Shown here: piece after piece, positions 48,085 through 57,963 of the stretch
How positions within the stretch are numbered: position 1 is the stretch's first letter
How the letters are laid out: every line of letters begins with the position of its first letter
Origin: an uncultured Thermoanaerobaculum sp.
GTDB taxonomy: Bacteria; Acidobacteriota; Thermoanaerobaculia; Thermoanaerobaculales; Thermoanaerobaculaceae
Assembly: GCA_937934115.1 (NCBI GenBank)
Contig: CALHAH010000006.1
Span: 1 to 64,000 of the forward strand
Direction: 5' to 3'
Length of the DNA: 64,000 bases
Notes under the pieces: model-generated
The model's database searches: none
What the model was told of the DNA's origin: nothing
The model's input: the letters and a program-made list of their open reading frames with translations, nothing else
Position numbers and translations under genes: made by a program

Positions 48085-48427
48085 GGCCGTAACGATCCTC
48101 CAAGCGCACCACGTCGTCAAGGTGCGGGGTGGAAACCTCAACGATGGTGAGGTCACTCACCGCCACCACCCGATGGACGGTTCCCGGCTCCAGGTGACAC
48201 ACCGTGCCGGGGGCAAGCGGCACCACGTGGTCAGGGCCGGTAAAAGGGAGTGAACCCAGCTGCAGCTCCCCCTCCCCAGCCAAAACTCGCATGGTCTCAA
48301 CTTTCCGCTGGTGGTACTGCAGAGAAAGGGCGTGTCCTGCCTTTACGGTGATGATCTTGCCCACGTAGTACGGGGTTTCCGCAAAGATCTCTTCCTGCCC
48401 CCAGGGTTTGGCCACCCAGCGCGTCAT
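48062..48427 (-). CDS. Cupin, mannose-6-phosphate isomerase type II C-terminal-like
   Basis: RWVAKPWGQEEIFAETPYYVGKIITVKAGHALSLQYHQRKVETMRVLAGEGELQLG...LEPGTVHRVVA. Confidence 0.85.
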   Translation of the reverse strand: MTRWVAKPWGQEEIFAETPYYVGKIITVKAGHALSLQYHQRKVETMRVLAGEGELQLGSLPFTGPDHVVPLAPGTVCHLEPGTVHRVVAVSDLTIVEVSTPHLDDVVRLEDRYGREGTNKP

Positions 48428-50193
48428 ATCCGCACCCTCAATTGCAGCTTAGCCAAAAGGCCTGCCACGCTCTCCCATAAGAACTCCTCCACCTCCTTGG
48501 CGCTGGCTAAGCTCAAGGCGCGACGGGCAATGCGTCTGGCGTCGGCAAAGGAGATGGCGCGGATGAGGCTGCGCACCACGGGAAGGGCTGGGGCGTGCAT
48601 GGAAAACTCGGTAAGCCCCAGGCCTAAGAGCACCGGCACCGCAATGGGATCGGCGGCCAGCTCACCGCAAAGGGAAACGGGGATGCCCGCACGGCGGCCG
48701 GCGGTGATCACCCTTTCAATGAGCCGCAGGACCCCCGGGTGAAGGGGTCGGTACGTGCGTGCCAACTCACGGTTGGCACGGTCCACCGCCAACGTGTACT
48801 GAGTAAGATCGTTGGTACCAATGGCCAAGAAGGCCAACTCGCGGGCAAAGTGCTCGGCTAAGAGGGCCGCCGCGGGTACTTCCACCATGGCTCCCAACGC
48901 CAGCTCGTCGGGTACCACTTTCCCCTCCGCTTGCAATTCCTGGCGCAACCGCTCCACCATCACTTTGACGGTGCGCACCTCTTCCAGGTGGCCAATCATG
49001 GGCACCATCACCCGCACTTGCCCGGGAAACTCGCCAGCTACCCGCAAAATGGCCCGCAGTTGCGTACGGAAAAACTCGGGCCGCGCCAGAGAAAGACGTA
49101 CTCCTCTAAGGCCCAGGGCGGGGTTGGCCTCCAGCTGCCCGAGGATTTCCCGCGCCAGCTTTTTACCACCCAAATCGTAGGTGCGGATGGTAACCACTTG
49201 GCCTGGAAAGCCTTCCACTAGCTTTTTATAAGCTTGGTACTGAGCCTCCTCGTCCGGCAAAAGGGGGGCGGTTTGCATAAACAAGAACTCCGAACGGAAC
49301 AAACCCACACCTTCCGCCCCAGCACGGTGGGCATCCTCAATCTCGTGAAGAAGGTCCACGTTGGCCAAGAGCCGCACCCGGTGACCATCGGTGGTTTCCG
49401 CTGGCAGGTGCGCCTGCTGCAAAAGGCTTTGCTGCCGCCGCTGGTGCTCTTGGGCTCGCCAACGGTAAACCTCCACCAAAGCTGGTTCCGGGTTGATGAG
49501 CACGTGCCCCTCAAACCCGTCCACAATCACGAGCCTGCCCAGACGCGAGGCCTCCACGAGCCCCTCTACCCCCACTACCGCCGGAATCCCCAGGGACTTG
49601 GCAATGATCGTGGTGTGCGAGGTGAGACCTCCGGCTTCTGAGGCAAAGCCAATGACGCTCCCTGCGGCTAACTGGATGGCCTGGGAGGGTGGGATGTCGT
49701 CGGCCACCAGGATACGGGGTTGTCCGTTGGTAAACCCAGGCTGGGGCCTTCCCTGGAGCTCCCGCTGCCAATGCGCCGCCACGTCCAAAAGGTCCACTTG
49801 CCGTTCGCGGAGGTAGACGTCCGCCAGCTGTTCAAAGCGCTGCAAAAGCCCGCGCACTACCTCATCCAAGGCCCATTCCGCGCACACGCGATCGCGGCGT
49901 ATAACCTCCTCCACTTCCGCCACCAAGGTGGGATCCGCAAGGAAAAGCCTATGGGCTTCCAGAATCGCGGCAAATTCCGGGCCCATGCGGCGACCCGCTG
50001 TTTCTTTGAGCTCGGCCAGACGGGCGGCCACCCGCGCGGCGGCTTCCCGCAACCGGGCAATTTCATCTTCCACCCGCTCCTCCGGGATCGCCACGCGAAC
50101 GACAGGCAAAGGCTGGTTTTCTACGAGCAGCGGTTCGCCCATAGCGATGCCCGGGGAGGCAGGCAGGCCGGAAAGCGTACGAAAAGCCGTCAA
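48424..50193 (-). CDS. ptsI: Phosphoenolpyruvate-protein phosphotransferase (PTS enzyme I)
   Basis: SEAGGLTSHTTIIAKSLGIPAVVGVEG (active-site His), VGLFRSEFLFM, FLAIGTNDLTQYTLAVDRAN, VSLCGELAADP. Confidence 0.96.
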   Translation of the reverse strand: MTAFRTLSGLPASPGIAMGEPLLVENQPLPVVRVAIPEERVEDEIARLREAAARVAARLAELKETAGRRMGPEFAAILEAHRLFLADPTLVAEVEEVIRRDRVCAEWALDEVVRGLLQRFEQLADVYLRERQVDLLDVAAHWQRELQGRPQPGFTNGQPRILVADDIPPSQAIQLAAGSVIGFASEAGGLTSHTTIIAKSLGIPAVVGVEGLVEASRLGRLVIVDGFEGHVLINPEPALVEVYRWRAQEHQRRQQSLLQQAHLPAETTDGHRVRLLANVDLLHEIEDAHRAGAEGVGLFRSEFLFMQTAPLLPDEEAQYQAYKKLVEGFPGQVVTIRTYDLGGKKLAREILGQLEANPALGLRGVRLSLARPEFFRTQLRAILRVAGEFPGQVRVMVPMIGHLEEVRTVKVMVERLRQELQAEGKVVPDELALGAMVEVPAAALLAEHFARELAFLAIGTNDLTQYTLAVDRANRELARTYRPLHPGVLRLIERVITAGRRAGIPVSLCGELAADPIAVPVLLGLGLTEFSMHAPALPVVRSLIRAISFADARRIARRALSLASAKEVEEFLWESVAGLLAKLQLRVRI

Positions 50194-50474
50194 CTGGGCT
50201 CCCCGAAACGCTCGGCCACCAGCTGGGCCAGGGCTTGTAAGGCCTCCTGGGCGTCAACACCTTCGGCAGAAATGGTGAGCTTGGAGCCGCAGGGGGCTGC
50301 CAAAAGCAAAAGACCGAGGATGGATTTCCCGTTCACTTCCTCGTCGTTGTGACGTACCCTGATTTCCGCCTGAAAACGGGACGCCTCTTGCACAAACTTA
50401 GAAGCCGCGCGGGCATGGAGGCCCAGCCGGTTTACCAACTCGACTGTTTTTTCTAGCCTAGATGCGCTTTCCAC
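50190..50474 (-). CDS. ptsH: HPr phosphocarrier protein
   Basis: NRLGLHARAASKFVQEASRF (His15 motif) and NGKSILGLLLLAA (Ser46 motif). Confidence 0.93.
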   Translation of the reverse strand: MESASRLEKTVELVNRLGLHARAASKFVQEASRFQAEIRVRHNDEEVNGKSILGLLLLAAPCGSKLTISAEGVDAQEALQALAQLVAERFGEPS

Positions 50475-50883
50475 CTTTGTGCTCCAGCACCTCACTCACC
50501 ACGTAAATGCTTTTCTGCCCCTTTTCCGCCACCGCGCGCGCCAGGGCTTTGAGGGTCCAGTTTTGCTCACGACGGAGAGCCGCGAGCTTCACCACCATCG
50601 GCAGGTTCACCCCAGTCACCAGCTCCGAGCGAGCGGGGTCTAAGAACGCCAAGGACAGGTTGGTGGGTGTCCCGCCGAACATGTCGGTAAGAACGATGAC
50701 ACCCTCCCCCGAGTCCAGTTCCTTGAGCGCCACGGCAATGTCAGCCTTGGCCTTTTGCGGATCCACGTTCCAATCCAGAGACAGCGCCTTCGCCTGCGTA
50801 CCCAGCGTGGCGTCAATCTTCCGTCCCGCTGCCAGCAGCTCTTCCGCCAAACTGCCGTGCGAAATGATGAGGATGCCCACCAT
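50458..50883 (-). CDS. PTS EIIA, mannose/fructose-specific type
   Basis: MVGILIISHGSLAEELLAAGRKI...GEGVIVLTDMFGGTPTNLSLAFL. Confidence 0.9.
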   Translation of the reverse strand: MVGILIISHGSLAEELLAAGRKIDATLGTQAKALSLDWNVDPQKAKADIAVALKELDSGEGVIVLTDMFGGTPTNLSLAFLDPARSELVTGVNLPMVVKLAALRREQNWTLKALARAVAEKGQKSIYVVSEVLEHKGGKRI

Positions 50884-50911
50884 TTTTGCCTGCCCCCTCC
50901 TCCAGAGCTGT

Positions 50912-51781
50912 TTACACTTCCCTGTCCCTATCCCGATGGTGGACTCGCACAAGCCACCCTTCGTGCCGCAAGTCTTCTCCCAACCGGGAAGCTAAGTATA
51001 CCGACCGGTGACGGCCACCGGTGCACCCAAAGGCAATCACCACGTAGCTTTTCTGCTCGCGCTTGTAGTAGGGCAAGATCTCTTCCACCAGCCCTTTTAA
51101 CCGAGCGTATACGGTTTGCACCTCTTGGTGGCCGGCAAGCCACGAAACCACATCGGGGTGATCGCCAGGCAACGGCCGAAGCTCCGGCACAAAGTAAGGG
51201 TTAGGCAAAAAGCGAACGTCAAACACCAAGGTGGCATCGGGCGGCAAACCGAACTTGAAACCGAAGCTTTCGCAACGCACGATCAAAGGCTGGGCCAGTT
51301 CAGTGGTGCCAAACCGCCTGGCCACTTCCGCCCGTAGCTCGTGGGGCGTGTAGTTGGAGGTGTCCAAAACCGCCGAAGCGGAAGCCCGCACCGCTTCCAG
51401 GACCTGGCGTTCGTAGGCCACGGCCTCCGTCAGGTCCAGGTGGCGGAAGGGGTGCGGGCGTCTCGTCTCCTGAAAACGACGGACAATCACGTCATCGGCC
51501 GCATCCACAAAGAGCACTTCCACCCCGGGGAATCGCGCCTTGAGCTTCTCCACAAGCGCTGGAAAACCCGCGGCAAAAGCTGGGGTGCGCACATCCACCA
51601 CTACCACCCAGGGTGGGCCTTGCGCTTGGAACGCCCTCTCAAAAAGGGGTTCCATGAGATCTAGGGGCAGATTGTCCACACAGGTAAAGCCCAGGTCCTC
51701 AAAACAGCGAGTGACTATAGATTTGCCGGCACCCGAAAGGCCGGTGACGATGATGGCTCGGGGGTTGGTGGTTTGGTTCAT
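50912..51781 (-). CDS. rapZ: RNase adapter RapZ / YvcJ-like nucleotide-binding protein
   Basis: AIIVTGLSGAGKSIVTRCFEDLGFTCVDNLPLDLMEPLFE...FKFGLPPDATLVFDVRFLPNPYFVPELRPL...SYVVIAFGCTGGRHRSVYLASRL. Confidence 0.95.
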   Translation of the reverse strand: MNQTTNPRAIIVTGLSGAGKSIVTRCFEDLGFTCVDNLPLDLMEPLFERAFQAQGPPWVVVVDVRTPAFAAGFPALVEKLKARFPGVEVLFVDAADDVIVRRFQETRRPHPFRHLDLTEAVAYERQVLEAVRASASAVLDTSNYTPHELRAEVARRFGTTELAQPLIVRCESFGFKFGLPPDATLVFDVRFLPNPYFVPELRPLPGDHPDVVSWLAGHQEVQTVYARLKGLVEEILPYYKREQKSYVVIAFGCTGGRHRSVYLASRLGEDLRHEGWLVRVHHRDRDREV

Positions 51782-52731
51782 TCCGGTTTGAGCACGTGCT
51801 CGTGGGCCTCCACGAAAGCCCGCCCCATATCGCTGACCCCGCGCTGAAGGAGGAGATGCCTCCTGGCTGCGCACTCCACAAGCAACGACAGGCTGCGACC
51901 GGCAGCTACCGGAACCTGGAGCAACGGGCGGCGCACACCTAAGATCTCCGTGAACTTTTGATCCAGCCCCAGTCTTTCCACCGGCAAGGTTTCCTCGGGA
52001 ACTAATTGGATGACGAGGTCTATGGGTTTCCAGTCGCGGATAGCCGCTGCCCCAAAGAGCTGGTCAATGTTGATGATTCCCAGGCCCCGCACTTCCATCA
52101 CACCGCGGCCTTTTTCCGGTGCTTGGCCGATGAGTTGGTCCTGACGGAGGCGAAAAACCTCCACCACATCGTCCGCCACCAACCGGTGGCCACGATAAAT
52201 GAGCTCCAACGCGCATTCACTTTTGCCCAACCCTGATTCACCTTGGAGTAGCACACCCACGGCAAAAATATCCATGAGGTTGCCGTGAATCCTGGTGCGT
52301 GGCGCCAAAAGTACCTCCAGCGCGGAGGACAGCCACTCAATGACCTCGGAGGTATTGGCGGGGCTTACCGCCAGCACCACGTCATGGGCCTGGCAGTACG
52401 GGGCAAAAATGTGGGCGGTTTCCCAGTTCCCTTTGCTTAACACCACAAGTGGTGGAGCACTGGCCACCAAGCCGGCCACGCGCTCCTTTTGGGTTGCCTC
52501 CGGCAAGGTCTTTAAAAACTCCGCTTCGCTGGCACCGATGACCTGTACTCGCCCCGGTCGCAAAGACGCCAAAAACCCAGCTAAGGCCAACCCAGGTTTT
52601 TGCAGGCGGGGGGAAAGGATGGGTCGCTCAAGACCGGAAGGTGGCGCCACCGGCAGTGACAACTCCAGCTCGGCTAGTCTCTTGTCAGCAAGGAACTGAC
52701 GCACGGTGAGCGCAACTGCCGGTTGGCTCAT
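51778..52731 (-). CDS. hprK: HPr kinase/phosphorylase
   Basis: GVLLQGESGLGKSECALELIYRGHRLVADDVVEVFR; MEVRGLGIINIDQLFGAAAIR. Confidence 0.95.
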   Translation of the reverse strand: MSQPAVALTVRQFLADKRLAELELSLPVAPPSGLERPILSPRLQKPGLALAGFLASLRPGRVQVIGASEAEFLKTLPEATQKERVAGLVASAPPLVVLSKGNWETAHIFAPYCQAHDVVLAVSPANTSEVIEWLSSALEVLLAPRTRIHGNLMDIFAVGVLLQGESGLGKSECALELIYRGHRLVADDVVEVFRLRQDQLIGQAPEKGRGVMEVRGLGIINIDQLFGAAAIRDWKPIDLVIQLVPEETLPVERLGLDQKFTEILGVRRPLLQVPVAAGRSLSLLVECAARRHLLLQRGVSDMGRAFVEAHEHVLKPE

Positions 52732-53186
52732 GCGCTTTCTCTCTTAGCCAAGAGCAAAAGCAGTTCCTGCGGCGTTTTCACCTTTGCCAAGCCGGCATCC
52801 ACGTCCCGGTCTCGCAGGAGCTTGGCAATTTCCGCCAGCACTTGAAGGTGAGCCGCGGGCTCGTCTGGCGGCGAGAGCACAAAAAAGAAAAAGCGGGCCC
52901 GATCTTTGGCCTCGGGACCAAAGGGGATTGCCTCTTGGGTACGAGCAAAGGCCACAACCACCTGTTTCAGGGAAGGCAGCTTGCAGTGGGGTATGGCGGC
53001 CTCGTGCCCAACCACCGTTGCCCCTAGCTTTTCCCTTTCCAGCAGGTGATCCACCAGATCCTCCGCGCTGTTCACAAGACCACTGCGCTCCAAAGCTTGG
53101 GCCACGAAGTACAAAACCTCTTCCCGGGTACGGGCAGGGATATCCAGGAGCACGTGCTCCGGCGGCAGCAGATGATCGAGTCTCAC
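52728..53186 (-). CDS. ptsN: PTS EIIA-2 type domain (PtsN/fructose-like)
   Basis: LLEREKLGATVVGHEAAIPHCKLPSLKQVVVAFARTQEAIPF (active-site His). Confidence 0.9.
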   Translation of the reverse strand: MRLDHLLPPEHVLLDIPARTREEVLYFVAQALERSGLVNSAEDLVDHLLEREKLGATVVGHEAAIPHCKLPSLKQVVVAFARTQEAIPFGPEAKDRARFFFFVLSPPDEPAAHLQVLAEIAKLLRDRDVDAGLAKVKTPQELLLLLAKRESA

Positions 53187-53206
53187 GGGGTTTTCCGTGT
53201 AACTTC

Positions 53207-53746
53207 CTAGATCTCCGGTGTCACCAAACCGTAGGTGTTGTCCCGACGACGATAGAGCACGTTGATCTGATCCGAATCAGCGTCCCGGAACACGATGAAG
53301 TCCTGTTTGTTGGCATCCAGTTCCAAAGCAGCCTCCTCCACGGTCATAGGCCGCACCGGTACGTAGGTGGTTTCCACGATGCGAAAAGCTCCAGAACGCA
53401 CGGAGGCAGCTTCCACCACTCGCAGCTCCCAAGCAGCTTCTCGACCCGCGCCCTTCTGTCTACGGTCGCGGACCTTTTGCTTGAGCCTTCGCGCTTGTTC
53501 TTCCAAGCGATCCACAACCTCTTGGAACGCCACTGACCACTCTGGGTTTTGCGCAGAGGCAGCAATTTCCGCGCCTTTGGCCCGAATGTAGCCATCCACC
53601 AGCATGCGGTGCTTTTCTTGGGAAAAGGTGAGCCGAGCCTCGTGGACTTCTCGGAAGTACTTGCTCAAGCGCGCCATCTTTTTTTGGATAAGGGATTGGT
53701 CTTTTGGTGTTAGCTCCACGTTACGGGTGACGATTTCAAACTCCAC
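53207..53746 (-). CDS. hpf: Ribosome hibernation promoting factor (long form)
   Basis: MEFEIVTRNVELTPKDQSLIQKKMARLSKYF; C-terminal RPMTVEEAALELDANKQDFIVFRDADSDQINVLYRRRDNTYGLVTP. Confidence 0.93.
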   Translation of the reverse strand: MEFEIVTRNVELTPKDQSLIQKKMARLSKYFREVHEARLTFSQEKHRMLVDGYIRAKGAEIAASAQNPEWSVAFQEVVDRLEEQARRLKQKVRDRRQKGAGREAAWELRVVEAASVRSGAFRIVETTYVPVRPMTVEEAALELDANKQDFIVFRDADSDQINVLYRRRDNTYGLVTPEI

Positions 53747-53755
53747 GGTACCCTC

Positions 53756-55285
53756 CTACCTGGACCCTATTTTAGACGCTTCGCGCACGTTTCTCATGCG
53801 CAAGCCCCGCTTGCGGATCTCCGATGAGGGGATCCCCATCTCCTCCCTGTACTTAGCAACCGTGCGGCGGGCAATCCTAATCCCTTGTCGGTTGAGCTGG
53901 CGGGCAATGCGGGCATCGGCCAGGGGCCGGGCGGGATCCTCGTTTGCGATGAGCTCACGGATCTTTTGCTTCACCGCCACCGAGGACACATCCCCCGCCA
54001 AAGCGTGGCTTAAGCCTGAATGGAAGAAGAACTTGAAGGGGAAAACTCCGCGCGGAGTGGCCATGTACTTGCCTTGCACCACCCGACTCACGGTACTCTC
54101 GTGCATTCCGATCTCGTCAGCCACATCTTTCAAAACCATGGGCCGGAGGTACTGGATCCCGTGCTCCAAAAAAGCCTCCTGACGTCGAACAATGGCTTCC
54201 GCCACGCGCACGATCGTGCTATGCCGCTGCTCCACGGCTCGCAAAAACCACAGGGCTTGCTTCATACGCTCGCGAACAAAGGCTCGGGTTTGAGGATCAG
54301 CAGCTGGGCTTGTGAGCAACTGCAGGTAACGCGGCGACAGGTGCACCTGCGGCAAGTTGTCGTCCACCAGTTCCACCACCCACCGCCCGTTCACCTTCTT
54401 GACGCAAACGTCAGGCTCGATCACGGTGCCGCTCCCGCCACCCACCAGCGCTCCCGGGTGCGCCGGCAACTTACGCAAAACCTCCAGGGCCCCCCGCACG
54501 TCATTCAGGCTCACCGCAAACCGGGCCGCCAGGCTCTCCCAGTCCTGCTGCAAAAGCTGCACAAACCCATGCTCCACAATGGCCTTGGCGAGCCGTTCCT
54601 CTTCCGTTGGCCTGGTCACCCGTGAAAGTTGCAGGAGCAAGCACTCTCGTAGGTCACGGGCCCCCACACCCGGGGGGTCCAGCGTTTGCACCCAACGCAG
54701 GGCCTCTTCCATGGTTTCCATTGGGACGCCAACCTGCGCCGAAAGCTCAGGCAAAGGGGTTCGCAGGTAGCCGTCAGCTTCCAAATTGCCGATGAGGAAC
54801 TGGCAAAGGCTCAAAAGCTCCGGGGGAACCGGGAGCAACCGCAGCTGGTCCAAAAGCGCTTCCGCCAGGGAGGGTTCCGGATTGGGGAGGTTGAAAAGCG
54901 GATCGAGCTCATCCTCCTCTAAGGCTGGATCGCCCTGGGGCGGGACATCGTGAAGGTCGTTGGCAAAGAGCGCCGAAAGCTCCACCTCGCCAACGCTTAA
55001 GGCACTTTCGCTTTCTTCGCTCCCCTCCCCGTTAACTCGCTCCCCCACCGGGGGTTCCTCTGCCTCCGCTACATCTGCCGCCGGTTCCGTGGCAGAAGCT
55101 GCCACCTCTTCCTCCACCTCCACGTCCTCGGAAAGCTCAAGCAAGGGGTTGGTTTCCAGTTCTTGGCGCAGTACCTGTTCCAATTCCAGACGTGAAAGCT
55201 GCAGGAGCTTAATGGCTTGCTGCAGTGCCGGTGTCATGAGAAGCCTTTGGGAAAGCTTCAACGAGGGCTTTTGGTTCACCGGCAT
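53756..55285 (-). CDS. rpoN: RNA polymerase sigma-54 factor
   Basis: LSQRLLMTPALQQAIKLLQLSRLELEQVL; IGMHESTVSRVVQGKYMATPRGVFPFKFFF; ARRTVAKYREEMGIPSSEIRKRG (RpoN box ARRTVAKYRE). Confidence 0.97.
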   Translation of the reverse strand: MPVNQKPSLKLSQRLLMTPALQQAIKLLQLSRLELEQVLRQELETNPLLELSEDVEVEEEVAASATEPAADVAEAEEPPVGERVNGEGSEESESALSVGEVELSALFANDLHDVPPQGDPALEEDELDPLFNLPNPEPSLAEALLDQLRLLPVPPELLSLCQFLIGNLEADGYLRTPLPELSAQVGVPMETMEEALRWVQTLDPPGVGARDLRECLLLQLSRVTRPTEEERLAKAIVEHGFVQLLQQDWESLAARFAVSLNDVRGALEVLRKLPAHPGALVGGGSGTVIEPDVCVKKVNGRWVVELVDDNLPQVHLSPRYLQLLTSPAADPQTRAFVRERMKQALWFLRAVEQRHSTIVRVAEAIVRRQEAFLEHGIQYLRPMVLKDVADEIGMHESTVSRVVQGKYMATPRGVFPFKFFFHSGLSHALAGDVSSVAVKQKIRELIANEDPARPLADARIARQLNRQGIRIARRTVAKYREEMGIPSSEIRKRGLRMRNVREASKIGSR

Positions 55286-55288
55286 AGG

Positions 55289-55999
55289 CTAAAGTTCAAA
55301 CTCCTCTCCCAGGTACACTTGCCTCACCAGCGGGTCGGAAGCGAGCATAACCGGATCCCCGCTTGCAAGAACCTTGCCGTCTTTTATGATGGACGCGCGA
55401 TCGGTAATTTTCAAGGTGTCGCGGACGTTGTGGTCGGTTATAAGGATCCCAAACCCCTCTTTTTTCAGGTAGCGGATAAGGCGCTGCAAGTCCAAAACCG
55501 TAATAGGGTCAATACCGGCAAACGGCTCGTCTAAGAGGAGAAAACGAGGCTCGGTCACCAAGGCGCGAGCGATTTCCAGCCGTCGGCGCTCCCCTCCGGA
55601 AAGGGTTTCCGCCGGCTGAAAGCGCACCTTCTCCAGCCCGAACTCGGAAAGCAGCCGGTTCACCCTTTCCTCCGCCTCGCTCCAGCTCACTCCTAAAAGT
55701 TCCAAGATGCCAAAGAGGTTTTGCTCTACCGTGAGCTTGCGAAAAACCGAGGGTTCCTGCGGCAGGTACGAAAGCCCCAGGCGTGCGCGCCGGTACATGG
55801 GCTCATGGGTGATGTCGGCACCTCCCAGTCGCACTTCCCCACCGTCGGGCCACACCAACCCCACCAGCATATAGAAGGTGGTGGTCTTGCCTGCGCCGTT
55901 AGGTCCCAAAAGCCCCACCACCTCGCCGGGGTGCAGGTCAAGACTCACCCCGTCCACCACCGTTCTGGCTCCGTACCGCTTGCAAAGGCCATAAGCCAC
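55289..55999 (-). CDS. lptB: LPS export ABC transporter ATP-binding protein LptB
   Basis: [84 protein letters not shown]. Confidence 0.95.
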   Translation of the reverse strand: MAYGLCKRYGARTVVDGVSLDLHPGEVVGLLGPNGAGKTTTFYMLVGLVWPDGGEVRLGGADITHEPMYRRARLGLSYLPQEPSVFRKLTVEQNLFGILELLGVSWSEAEERVNRLLSEFGLEKVRFQPAETLSGGERRRLEIARALVTEPRFLLLDEPFAGIDPITVLDLQRLIRYLKKEGFGILITDHNVRDTLKITDRASIIKDGKVLASGDPVMLASDPLVRQVYLGEEFEL

Positions 56000-56013
56000 A
56001 AGCTTTCCATTGG

Positions 56014-57963
56014 CTACTGGGTCGGTGATGGTGTCCTCCTCGCCGGCACCTTTGCCGGCTTTTCGGGATGGTACAAGGTTTGGGAAGGGCTATCCATATC
56101 CCCGCCCACCTCCATGCTCCCACTCTTTCGGTTCCACGTAATCCTAGAAGCTTGGATGCGGTTACCCGGGGGCTCCTCGGCCACCGCTGGCGCGCCGGTC
56201 ACCAGCAGGCTCTCGGAGCTGCCATCGTACACCGCCAAATCCCCGAAAATACGACGTCCGGTGCCCTTTTCACCGATCACCACCTGCCCGCGGAATTCTC
56301 CCCGCAAGATTTCCCCCTTTTCCGTTAGCTGTGCCAAAAGCGTTTGGCTTTCCACGGTACCGCGCCCGTCCCGAAGGCGAACCCCACCGGAAAACAAAGC
56401 CTCCCCTTTAGCGCGCAGGTAGGTAAGCTGTGAAGCCTCGATGGTGCCACCGGGGCCACCATCACCCGCACTTTTAGACAAAACCTTGCCTCTTGCCTCC
56501 AGGGTCCCGCTTACCTCATCGAGAACCATTTCGTCGGCGCGCAAGAGTTGTTCTTTTTGCCAAATGCGCGCATCTCCAAGCAGGGTTACCCGATTGGCAT
56601 TGGCCACCGAGCCTTTCGCCTGGCGTGCGGCAAAACGCAACTCCCCCGTTTCCCCTGTTTCTTGCAGCGTGCCCTGAACGCCGCCCGTAGCCGTAAAGTT
56701 CCCCAGCTCGTCGAAGGTAACTCGTTGGCAGACACCACGCAGGTGGCGAGAGGAAAACTCCACTTGGCGTTCTCCTACAAGCTCCCCAGGTCCGCGGGGC
56801 ACCTTAGCCACCAGCGTGCTTCCCTGGGCTTGCCCAGCCGCCTCTTGCAGGACAACGTTACCGTAAGCCCGCACCTCCTGGGCCTGTCCTCCGCTAAAGG
56901 CCACCACCAGCCTTTCCGCGGACAACCTGGAAGGTTCTTCCCGGGGCTGGGAGCGGAAAGCACAGGCAAGCCCCAGGCCCTCGAGGCTCAGCAACCCCTC
57001 CCTTGCTGCCACGCCTTCAAAACGCCACGCGGAGAACTCGCGCACCTCGCCATCGGGCAACAGCACTCGTAGCCAGGCCCACCCGCCTTGCAGAGGTGCT
57101 TGGGCAGCAAAAGCCCATGTGCCATCCTCTTGGCGCTGGGCCTGGCTATCGCCCCACTGGCCCTCCACGGTTTCCCCGTTTTCGGTACGACCCACCAGCA
57201 CCACCGGTCCCACCAACGCCAACCGCTGTGGCGAGCCAGTGGTTTGGTCCAAAAAAAGGGTACCCGCCGGGGCTTCGAAGCGAAGGCTAGCACGAAAAAG
57301 CATCACCCCTGAGGGGAATGCCAGCACCCCCTCCTTGCGCCGGTAACCGGCAGTGGGCGCCAAAAGCGTCACCGGCTGGGTGCCCTCTTGATCGGCCACC
57401 AGACTCACCCCGTCGTCTAGCGTGACCAAGTCGTCCGCAAGAGAGCTTGTGAGGGTCCCCGCCAACCCTCCCCATCCCACCCCTGCAAAGCTTACCGGCC
57501 CTCGGGAGCGCAGCCGCTGCTCGCCGCTCTCCACGGAAAAGCCCTGAGCCCGGGCTACCACCCCATGCCCCAAGCGTAAAAGCGGGTCTCCTTCCACCAA
57601 GGCTTGATTGGTGCGCTGGTGGAAGCGGGCTTTTTTTGCCACCAAACCGTAGGCCACTTCGCCACTTTGAAAAAACGTCAAGTCCACATCGGTGAGTTCT
57701 AGCCAACCCGACGCAAACTCCACGGACTCCTTGGCAGCCAACCGAAAGCTGGGGGTTACACCCAGCGCGTAGGTAAAAACAAAGCCCTTCTGTACACGAA
57801 CCGGCTGCTCGTTTTGTCCTGCTGCTGGCGTGCGACCAGGGGCCTCGGCTATCGGTGCTCGCCGCTGCCACTGACGGTACACTAAAAGGCCCACCAGCAA
57901 AGTGAGCCAAGCTCCCAGCAAGCTGGCGGTAACCGTCCGAAAAAGGCGTGTGCGGGTTTTCAC
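56014..57963 (-). CDS. Fused LptC-like plus LptA/OstA-like LPS transport protein, ~650 aa
   Basis: N-terminal TM anchor ([20 protein letters not shown]), then LptC/OstA-type beta repeats; C-terminal [24 protein letters not shown]...[51 protein letters not shown]. Adjacent to lptB. Confidence 0.75.
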   Translation of the reverse strand: MKTRTRLFRTVTASLLGAWLTLLVGLLVYRQWQRRAPIAEAPGRTPAAGQNEQPVRVQKGFVFTYALGVTPSFRLAAKESVEFASGWLELTDVDLTFFQSGEVAYGLVAKKARFHQRTNQALVEGDPLLRLGHGVVARAQGFSVESGEQRLRSRGPVSFAGVGWGGLAGTLTSSLADDLVTLDDGVSLVADQEGTQPVTLLAPTAGYRRKEGVLAFPSGVMLFRASLRFEAPAGTLFLDQTTGSPQRLALVGPVVLVGRTENGETVEGQWGDSQAQRQEDGTWAFAAQAPLQGGWAWLRVLLPDGEVREFSAWRFEGVAAREGLLSLEGLGLACAFRSQPREEPSRLSAERLVVAFSGGQAQEVRAYGNVVLQEAAGQAQGSTLVAKVPRGPGELVGERQVEFSSRHLRGVCQRVTFDELGNFTATGGVQGTLQETGETGELRFAARQAKGSVANANRVTLLGDARIWQKEQLLRADEMVLDEVSGTLEARGKVLSKSAGDGGPGGTIEASQLTYLRAKGEALFSGGVRLRDGRGTVESQTLLAQLTEKGEILRGEFRGQVVIGEKGTGRRIFGDLAVYDGSSESLLVTGAPAVAEEPPGNRIQASRITWNRKSGSMEVGGDMDSPSQTLYHPEKPAKVPARRTPSPTQ

